Shown here piece after piece: positions 59,182-64,000 of a stretch of 64,000 nucleotides of DNA (position 1 is the stretch's first letter; the number at the start of each line of letters is the position of its first letter). Both the position numbers and the translations under genes were made by a program. Origin of the DNA: Cupriavidus malaysiensis (GTDB lineage: Bacteria; Pseudomonadota; Gammaproteobacteria; Burkholderiales; Burkholderiaceae); assembly GCF_001854325.1 (NCBI RefSeq), contig NZ_CP017754.1, positions 124,001-188,000 of the forward strand, in the 5' to 3' direction. Under the pieces are notes generated by a model. That model was not told where the DNA came from and did no database searches. It saw only the letters and a list, made by a program, of their open reading frames with translations.

Positions 59182-60756
59182 ATGTGGCTGCGTTCCAGGC
59201 CAGGTCCCAGCGCCCCCGCCGAAGGGAGCGCGCCAGCGGCCCGGCCGGCCTCCTCGCAAAGCCTGCGGGTCCACCTGCTGCGCGAGCTGGCCACGCCGCT
59301 GTTCGCCCTGGTGCTGACCAGCGGCTCGCTCTCCTACTGGCTGGCCGCCCACTACACCACCCAGGTGTTCGACCGCGCGCTCTACGGCGTGGCCAACAAT
59401 ATCGCCCAGCAGATCCGCATCGCCGGCCCGCGGCTCGAGCAGGACATCCCCATGATCGCCCAGACGCTGGTCGAGGCCGAAGGCAGCGACCGCATCTACT
59501 GGCGCATCCACGGCCCCGACGGACTGATCGGCGGCATGGACACCTGGCTGGGCTACGGCACCGGCCAGACCACGCTGCACGATGCCCGGCTGTTCTATGC
59601 CTGGTTCAGCGGCCGTCAGGTGCGCGCGGTGCGCCTGCCGGTCAACCTGCCCAGCGCCGCCGCCGACGAGTTCGCCACCAGCGTGCAGGGCAAGCCGCCG
59701 CGCGGGCCCATCGTGGTGGAGGTGGCCGAGCTGCTGGACCGGCGCGAGGCGGCCGCCAACGAGATCCTGCTGTCGGTGTCGGTGCCGCTGATCCTGCTGC
59801 TGCTGGTGGGCAGCCTGATCCTGTCGCACGTGCTCAAGGAAGAGCTGGTGCCGCTGCAGCTGCTGACCGACAAGCTCAACCGGCAGACCGCGCGCTCGCT
59901 GGCGGCGCTGGACGAAACCCAGGTGCCGGCCGAGGTCGAGCCGCTGATCCGCGCCCTCAACGCGCTGCTGTCGCGGCTGCGCGACGCGCTCGATGCGCAG
60001 CGCAAGTTCATCGCCGATGCGGCGCACCAGTTGCGCACACCGCTGACCGCGGTCAAGCTGCACGCCGACCGCGCCATGTCGGCCGACAGCCTGGAGGTAG
60101 CGCGCCATGCGCTGCGTGAACTGCAGATCTCCTCGGACCGCGCGGTGCGCCTGTCCAACCAGCTGCTGTCCCTGGCGCGCGCCGAGCCGGGCCTGTCGCT
60201 GGAGCGGCTCGGTCCGGTCGAGTACTTCGACCTGGCCGAGATGGCCTTCGAAACCGGCGCCGAATGGGTGCCGCAGGCCCTGGCACGCCATATCGACCTG
60301 GGCTTCGAGACCCTGCCCGGCCCGACCTTCACCGGCACCGCGCCCTCGGTGGTGCGCGGCAATCGCCTGCTGATGCGCGAAGCGCTCAGCAACCTGCTCG
60401 ACAACGCGGTCAAGTATGTGCCGCCGGGCGGGCGCATCACAGTGCGCGCCGGCGGCGAGACCCTGGGCCACCGCGGCATGGCGGTGGTGATGATCGAAGA
60501 CGACGGTCCGGGCATCGCGCCGGCGCGGCGCGAAGAAGTGTTCAAGCGCTTCTTCCGCGGCGACCATGGCCCGGCCACGACCACGCCAGGCGCAGCGCCG
60601 GGCGGTGCCGGCCTGGGCCTGGCCATCGTCCACGAAATCGTGACGCTACATCAGGGCACCATCCGCATCGAAGACGTGCCTGCGGCCGAGACCGACGGCA
60701 CGCCGGCGATGCGTTTCGTCATCCGCGTGCCCTGCGAAGCCCCCGGCACGGCCTGA
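59182..60756 (+). CDS. Sensor histidine kinase (TctE-like)
   Basis: A 524-residue membrane kinase. Two hydrophobic helices (LATPLFALVLTSGSLSYWLA at about residue 36 and ILLSVSVPLILLLLVGSLIL near 200) enclose a periplasmic 2CSK_N-type sensor domain of about 140 residues. Next come the dimerisation region with the phospho-acceptor His282 in AAHQLRTPLTAVKLH, then the ATPase boxes NLLDNAVKYVPPGG, EDDGPGI and GLGLAIVHEIV. The N-terminus has about 25 extra polar residues and the start has no clear ribosome site, so a later start is possible. It is the partner of the preceding regulator. Confidence 0.93.
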   Translation: MWLRSRPGPSAPAEGSAPAARPASSQSLRVHLLRELATPLFALVLTSGSLSYWLAAHYTTQVFDRALYGVANNIAQQIRIAGPRLEQDIPMIAQTLVEAEGSDRIYWRIHGPDGLIGGMDTWLGYGTGQTTLHDARLFYAWFSGRQVRAVRLPVNLPSAAADEFATSVQGKPPRGPIVVEVAELLDRREAAANEILLSVSVPLILLLLVGSLILSHVLKEELVPLQLLTDKLNRQTARSLAALDETQVPAEVEPLIRALNALLSRLRDALDAQRKFIADAAHQLRTPLTAVKLHADRAMSADSLEVARHALRELQISSDRAVRLSNQLLSLARAEPGLSLERLGPVEYFDLAEMAFETGAEWVPQALARHIDLGFETLPGPTFTGTAPSVVRGNRLLMREALSNLLDNAVKYVPPGGRITVRAGGETLGHRGMAVVMIEDDGPGIAPARREEVFKRFFRGDHGPATTTPGAAPGGAGLGLAIVHEIVTLHQGTIRIEDVPAAETDGTPAMRFVIRVPCEAPGTA

Positions 60757-60775
60757 GACCGGCCGCGCCCGCCCC

Positions 60776-61321
60776 TTACTTCTTGTTCTTCGGCGCCAGC
60801 ATGGTGCCCCGGCACTCGGGGCTGCCGCAGCGGCAGGCGTATTCGGCCTTCAGCTTCTTCGTGTAGCGCGCATCGATCACCAGGCCGTAGTCGTAGAACA
60901 GCTCCTCGCCCGCCGCCAGGTCGCGCAGTGCATAGATATGCACCTTGCCTTTCTTCTCGCGCGCCTCGCAATTGGGCTCGCAGGCGTGGTTGATCCAGCG
61001 CGCGCGATTGCCGCCGAACTTGGCGTCGATCACGTCACCGCCTTCCAGGCTGAAATAGAAGGTGTGATTGGGATCCTCGGGATCGTGCGGGTGGCGTTTG
61101 AGGGCCTCCTTCCACGAAATGCGCTCGCCCTTGTACTGGATCACGCGCTCACCCGCCGCGATCGGCGCGATCGCGTAGACACCCTTGCCGTGCACCCCCG
61201 ACTGGCGCACCTCGATGCGGTCGCGCGCATCCTTGCGGGCCTTGCCAGGCTTGTCCCCCTTGGCCTGCGCCGCCTGTTGGCCCTGCTGATCCTGCTGTTC
61301 CGGTTTCGACTCGTCCACCAT
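60776..61321 (-). CDS. SET domain protein lysine methyltransferase
   Basis: A 181-residue SET-domain protein, expected to transfer methyl groups from S-adenosylmethionine to lysine. After a Gln/Lys-rich N-terminus of about 38 residues come GVHGKGVYAIAPIAAGERVIQY, RWINHACEPNCE and GEELFYDYGLVIDARY, the substrate and cofactor motifs, then a post-SET cysteine cluster CRCGSPECRG. The start is the ATG with GGAAGG five bases upstream; the preceding ATG has none. It is convergent with the sensor kinase gene. Bacterial SET proteins are uncommon, and their targets, possibly nucleoid proteins, are mostly unknown. Confidence 0.9.
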   Translation of the reverse strand: MVDESKPEQQDQQGQQAAQAKGDKPGKARKDARDRIEVRQSGVHGKGVYAIAPIAAGERVIQYKGERISWKEALKRHPHDPEDPNHTFYFSLEGGDVIDAKFGGNRARWINHACEPNCEAREKKGKVHIYALRDLAAGEELFYDYGLVIDARYTKKLKAEYACRCGSPECRGTMLAPKNKK

Positions 61322-61572
61322 TTGCCTTCCCATGCCTTCCCGCCCCTTGCCGGGCGCGCCTGCGCCAGCCCTCCGGCGCGATCGCGATGATAACCGGCCG
61401 TGATGACGACAGCATCCCCGGGGCTACCGGGGCTACCGACACACCACGTATACGTCGAGCCGTCCGCTGCCCCCCGCACACCGTATACGCCGTACACCGC
61501 CCGGCTACGCGGCGGCGCATACCTCACCCAGGGTAAAACGTACGGAAAACGCACACGCACCCCGCCCCTCGC

Positions 61573-61603
61573 GGTGGATAAACCGGGCCATTTCTGTGGA
61601 TAA
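61573..61603 (-). promoter_or_regulatory. Two DnaA boxes, 22 bp apart
   Basis: GGTGGATAA (61573-61581, one mismatch) and TGTGGATAA (61595-61603, perfect) in the same orientation, 22 bp apart from start to start, about two helical turns. Confidence 0.65.
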
Positions 61604-61776
61604 GCACGCGCATTGCATGTGGGGCGGCTGGGGTTCGCATGGGGATGGCTCAGGCATAAGTCGGAGTCCGCGCTCCCGTCATCTCATCCAGATGGTTGAG
61701 TCATCCACCCCGGCCAACATGCCGTCCGTGCACTTACCGTTAACGCAAGACCTTGATTTACCTGGAGAAAGACGGG

Positions 61777-61785
61777 TTATCCACA
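61777..61785 (+). promoter_or_regulatory. DnaA box
   Basis: TTATCCACA, perfect consensus, opposite in orientation to the pair 180 bp upstream. Confidence 0.65.
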
Positions 61786-62321
61786 GAAGAGGCAGGCGTT
61801 TACCTACTACCACTATCTGTATACATGAAAGAACGATGTAAACCCGATGGGCTTCGCCCTGCCAGCAGCGAAAAACGGGCCCCCGTTCCCGGAGGTCGGC
61901 CAAGCGGCCCTGCCTGTTCGATAGGCAACGGGATCGTGAAGGCTCGCCGGGTATACGTGGCGCGGCGTATACGCTTTGCGCGGCGAACCCGGATCGGCGC
62001 TCGCGGTCGACGTATACGCCCCGCCCGCGCGGTCACGGAGCGGCAAGCGTCCTCCCTCACGTAAACCGTCCGGCTGCCGTTTACCTTCCCGTGCCATCTG
62101 TGGACGAGCGGGGCGGCGCGGATTCGCGGCGTGAATAGCTGGCGGGGGGTGTCGTCGCGAAGCTGCAAGATAGTGCAGGTTGCCGATAGCCCGACAGCGC
62201 GTTGCGGATTCGGTGCTGCGTCAGGTGCGGCCGCCAGGCCATTCAGGCCCGCCGGGAGGCTGCAACGCTGCCACAGGCCCGCGGAGTCCCCGGGAGGCCT
62301 GTGGAGCCCCTGCGAACGTCT

Positions 62322-62340
62322 GGGAGGGGCTGGGAGGGGG
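62322..62340 (+). other. G-quadruplex motif
   Basis: GGG-A-GGGG-CT-GGG-A-GGGGG, four G-runs of three or more with loops of one or two bases, on the plus strand 280 bp upstream of hupB. Confidence 0.55.
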
Positions 62341-62525
62341 CTGGAAGGCGCTGCGCCACGTTTCAGGCCTGGGAGCGTTCCTGGAGCTCCTGTCGCGATC
62401 CTGGGCCTGCTGGCGGCCGGACAGGTGTCCGCGACCTGCCGCAGGCGCATCGCACCTCATACGCCGGGCCGGAGATGTATCCGTGCCTGTAACAATCTGT
62501 TCCCGGTGCGCTCGGCCCGACACGG

Positions 62526-62531
62526 TATGAT
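62526..62531 (+). promoter_or_regulatory. -10 element of hupB
   Basis: TATGAT, 91 bp before the hupB ATG. The -35 position (CCGGTG at 17 bp) is poor. Confidence 0.4.
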
Positions 62532-62621
62532 GTGGCCCGCAGCGCCAGGGCCGGCGCCGCTGCCAACGGCATCGGCACGGTCCGGGACACTGTGTTTTAT
62601 CAACTCGATACGGAGTGAAGC

Positions 62622-62900
62622 ATGACGAAAACCGAACTGATCGACGCCATCGCCGCCGGCGTGGACGGGCTCACCAAGGCCAAGGCAGAACAGGCACTGA
62701 ACGTGACCCTGTCGGCCATCATGGATGCCGTGGCCAAGGGCGATACGCTCAGCCTGATCGGCTTTGGTACGTTCAGCCAGGGCGAGCGCGGTGAGCGCAT
62801 GGCACGCAACCCGCGCACCGGCGAAGAAATCAAGGTCGAGGCCGCCAAGACCGTGAAGTTCAAGGCCGGCCAGAAGTTCAAGGACGCCGTCAACCAGTGA
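62622..62900 (+). CDS. hupB: Nucleoid protein HU
   Basis: HU bends and compacts DNA and helps DnaA at origins. The 92 residues match the family: MTKTELIDAIAAGVDGLTKAKAEQALNV as the helical dimer base, GFGTFSQGERGERMARNPRTGEEI as the DNA-grasping arm with the conserved proline that inserts between bases, and VKFKAGQKFKDAVN at the end. GGAGTGAAG precedes the ATG. It stands alone between a long non-coding region and a lipoprotein gene. It is HU rather than IHF because it has the plain RNPRTGE arm. Confidence 0.95.
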   Translation: MTKTELIDAIAAGVDGLTKAKAEQALNVTLSAIMDAVAKGDTLSLIGFGTFSQGERGERMARNPRTGEEIKVEAAKTVKFKAGQKFKDAVNQ

Positions 62901-62993
62901 GTGGTAGCGGGCCCTGACGGAAGCCCGATCGTATGACCCCGCCGTGCCGCCACCCCCGTGCCTGAAGGCGCAGGAGTGGGCCGGGCGGGGACG

Positions 62994-63002
62994 TTATCCA
63001 CA
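62994..63002 (+). promoter_or_regulatory. DnaA box
   Basis: TTATCCACA, perfect consensus, in the gap between hupB and the lipoprotein gene. Confidence 0.65.
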
Positions 63003-63125
63003 AGACTTATCCCGTTCCGGGTGGATCTGTTGCAGGGGGCGGAAAGGTCGCTCGCACGACTGCGCAGGCCGGTAGTAAAGTCAATCAAATCAAGCGGGTC
63101 CGCACGCTTCTCCCCGAGGTGGCCA

Positions 63126-64000
63126 ATGGCGATCCGGTTCTTGCCAAGCCTGCTCGCACAGGCTTATTCACAAGTCTCTCCACAGGCGATTCCACAAAAT
63201 TTTCCACAGCGAGCCGCGCGCTGGCTGGTGCTCTCTGCCGCCCTGGCCGCCCTGGCGGCCTGCAGTACCGAGCCACCTGCTCCGGCCCGCCCGCAGGCCA
63301 TCCCCTTGCCGGACCTCGAGCGGCCGGTGACCTCGCCCGGGGCCACGCCGCGCCAGCGCATCGTCGAGATCGCGCTGCAGGAGTGGCGGCGCTGGGGCGG
63401 CCAGACCGTGCGCCTGGGACGGGACGATACGGCCTGCGTGATCGCCACGCCCCTGCCCGCGCCGGTCATCGCCTCCCCCGCCTCCGGCGAAGGCCAGGAG
63501 GAAGCGGCTTCGGCCGACAGCGAGGCCGAGAACAGCCGCCCCGACGAGGATTGCCCGAACTTTCCCGACGGCACCGGCGTGGAGGCGACCGCCCAGGGCT
63601 GTACCATGGCCCAGCGCTACTGGGGCATCGTCGGCAAGCAGCCGAGCTGCGAGCAGGTGACCCAGCCGAACTGGGCGTGGTCGGCAGTGTTCATCTCCTG
63701 GGTGCTGCGCAAGGCGGGCCTGGACGATAGCCAGTTCCTGACCGGAGCCTCGCACTCGATGTACGTCACCGATGCGCGCGACCATGTACTGCCGCGGCCG
63801 GCGTTCCACGTCGAGGCCGTGCCGGCGATGCCACGCCCCGGCGATCTCATCTGTGCCGCGCGCGGGCGCGACAAATACCTCGGCAGCCCGGCGGAGATCG
63901 GTTTCGGCACCACGCCCATGCACTGCGACATCGTGGTGGAGGTCGATCCGGCGGCCGGGCTGGTCAAGGCGATCGGTGGCAATGTCCAGCAGTCGGTGTC
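63126..64000 (+). CDS. DUF2272 domain lipoprotein (C-terminus outside window)
   Basis: The frame is open to the right edge; 291 codons are present. A hydrophobic stretch ending LAALAAC gives a lipobox with Cys46, so it is a lipoprotein of the outer or inner membrane. The domain that follows (RQRIVEIALQEWRRWGGQ, NWAWSAVFISWVLRKAGL, ASHSMYVTDARDH, PRPGDLICAARGRD) fits DUF2272, an NlpC/P60-like group found in Burkholderiales; function unknown. The only in-frame start is the ATG with GAGG six bases upstream, giving an unusually long 33-residue segment before the signal helix, made largely of xxPQ repeats that overlap a DnaA-like array. Confidence 0.85.
   Translation, partial: MAIRFLPSLLAQAYSQVSPQAIPQNFPQRAARWLVLSAALAALAACSTEPPAPARPQAIPLPDLERPVTSPGATPRQRIVEIALQEWRRWGGQTVRLGRDDTACVIATPLPAPVIASPASGEGQEEAASADSEAENSRPDEDCPNFPDGTGVEATAQGCTMAQRYWGIVGKQPSCEQVTQPNWAWSAVFISWVLRKAGLDDSQFLTGASHSMYVTDARDHVLPRPAFHVEAVPAMPRPGDLICAARGRDKYLGSPAEIGFGTTPMHCDIVVEVDPAAGLVKAIGGNVQQSV
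63152..63208 (+). repeat. 12-bp periodic array of DnaA-box-like nonamers
   Basis: Five nonamers start exactly 12 bp apart: GCTCGCACA (63152), TTATTCACA (63164), CTCTCCACA (63176), GATTCCACA (63188), TTTTCCACA (63200). The second fits the consensus TTATNCACA; the last differs by one base from TTATCCACA. The array lies inside the reading frame of the DUF2272 lipoprotein, where each unit encodes a tetrapeptide ending in Gln. Confidence 0.75.

Larger units (their letters stand above)
61448..62017. repeat. Dispersed GTATAC palindromes (six copies)
   Basis: GTATAC begins at 61448, 61483, 61819, 61951, 61967 and 62012; the first is part of ACGTATACGT, the fifth of GCGTATACGC and the third of TGTATACA. 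The word is rare in such GC-rich DNA. They could be binding sites for one regulator; FadR-type GntR proteins often use a GTATAC core. I cannot name the protein. Confidence 0.6.
61322..62621. other. 1.3-kb non-coding region with DnaA boxes and GTATAC palindromes
   Basis: No protein gene is supportable: short frames lack motifs and the third-position GC pattern of the neighbours. The left part (61440-62020) has six GTATAC palindromes, several as CGTATACG, four GTTTAC/GTAAAC words, and three DnaA boxes plus one near-match. The right part (62160-62480) is G-rich with a 9-bp inverted repeat CCACAGGCC/GGCCTGTGG (62271-62304) and a G-quadruplex motif. hupB follows. Confidence 0.65.

Noticed and set aside
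61322..63208. Calling this the chromosomal replication origin.
   Set aside because: dnaA, dnaN and rpmH are not in the window and no AT-rich unwinding element is visible; origins of this group normally lie beside dnaA. It is reported only as a DnaA-box cluster.

Overview
The window is GC-rich (roughly two thirds G+C) and almost fully coding. It looks like a chromosomal segment of a Burkholderiales betaproteobacterium, most likely Cupriavidus or a close Ralstonia relative. The reasons are the order mnmG-rsmG-parA-parB-atpI-atpBEFHAGDC, the hemE-priA-putA block, parS sites of the TGTTTCACGTGAAACA type, LivM-LivG fusion transporters and Bug-type binding proteins. The genus is an inference from gene order. 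I see no phage, insertion sequence, tRNA, rRNA or CRISPR array.

Layout. 1-9.3 kb (all minus strand): putA (runs off the left edge), priA, hemE, an alpha/beta hydrolase and a CoA-binding protein. 9.3-10.1 kb: a gap that ends in a strong plus-strand terminator with no gene in front of it, so a small RNA is possible. 10.1-22.5 kb: the housekeeping cluster mnmG-rsmG-parA-parB followed by the complete F1Fo ATP synthase operon with a recognisable promoter; four parS sites lie in and upstream of mnmG. 22.7-25.6 kb: a Bug-type binding protein and an N-formylglutamate amidohydrolase in one operon, facing a LysR gene. 25.9-37.3 kb: two separate HAAT (Liv-type) ABC transporter loci around a small GNAT-like gene. 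37.7-41.5 kb: a GMC oxidoreductase with a divergent LysR gene, then a lysophospholipase-like hydrolase. 41.6-44.9 kb: a copper module (cueR, copA, copZ) with two CueR boxes between copA and copZ. 45-56 kb: ompW, an ornithine cyclodeaminase family gene, and an alpha-2-macroglobulin / YhhN / PbpC operon whose three genes overlap by four bases each. 56.2-60.8 kb: an Lrp-type regulator divergent from phhA-phhB, then a TctD/TctE-like two-component system. 60.8-64 kb: a SET-domain protein, 1.3 kb of non-coding DNA with DnaA boxes, hupB, and a DUF2272 lipoprotein running off the right edge.

How the parts work together. putA, phhA/phhB, the amidohydrolase, both Liv systems and the cyclodeaminase-like gene point to a lifestyle with much amino-acid uptake and breakdown. 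Several regulatory circuits can be read from the DNA: GTTGCA operators in front of putA that overlap its -35 region, CueR boxes for copA and copZ, paired dyads between the Lrp-type gene and phhA, and parS next to the mnmG-parAB promoter. The parS group and the DnaA-box group (61.5-63.2 kb) fit a position in the origin-proximal part of the main chromosome. The least explained parts are the 9.7-10.0 kb orphan transcript end, the 61.3-63.2 kb DnaA/GTATAC region, and a 12-bp-periodic DnaA-like array inside the start of the last gene.
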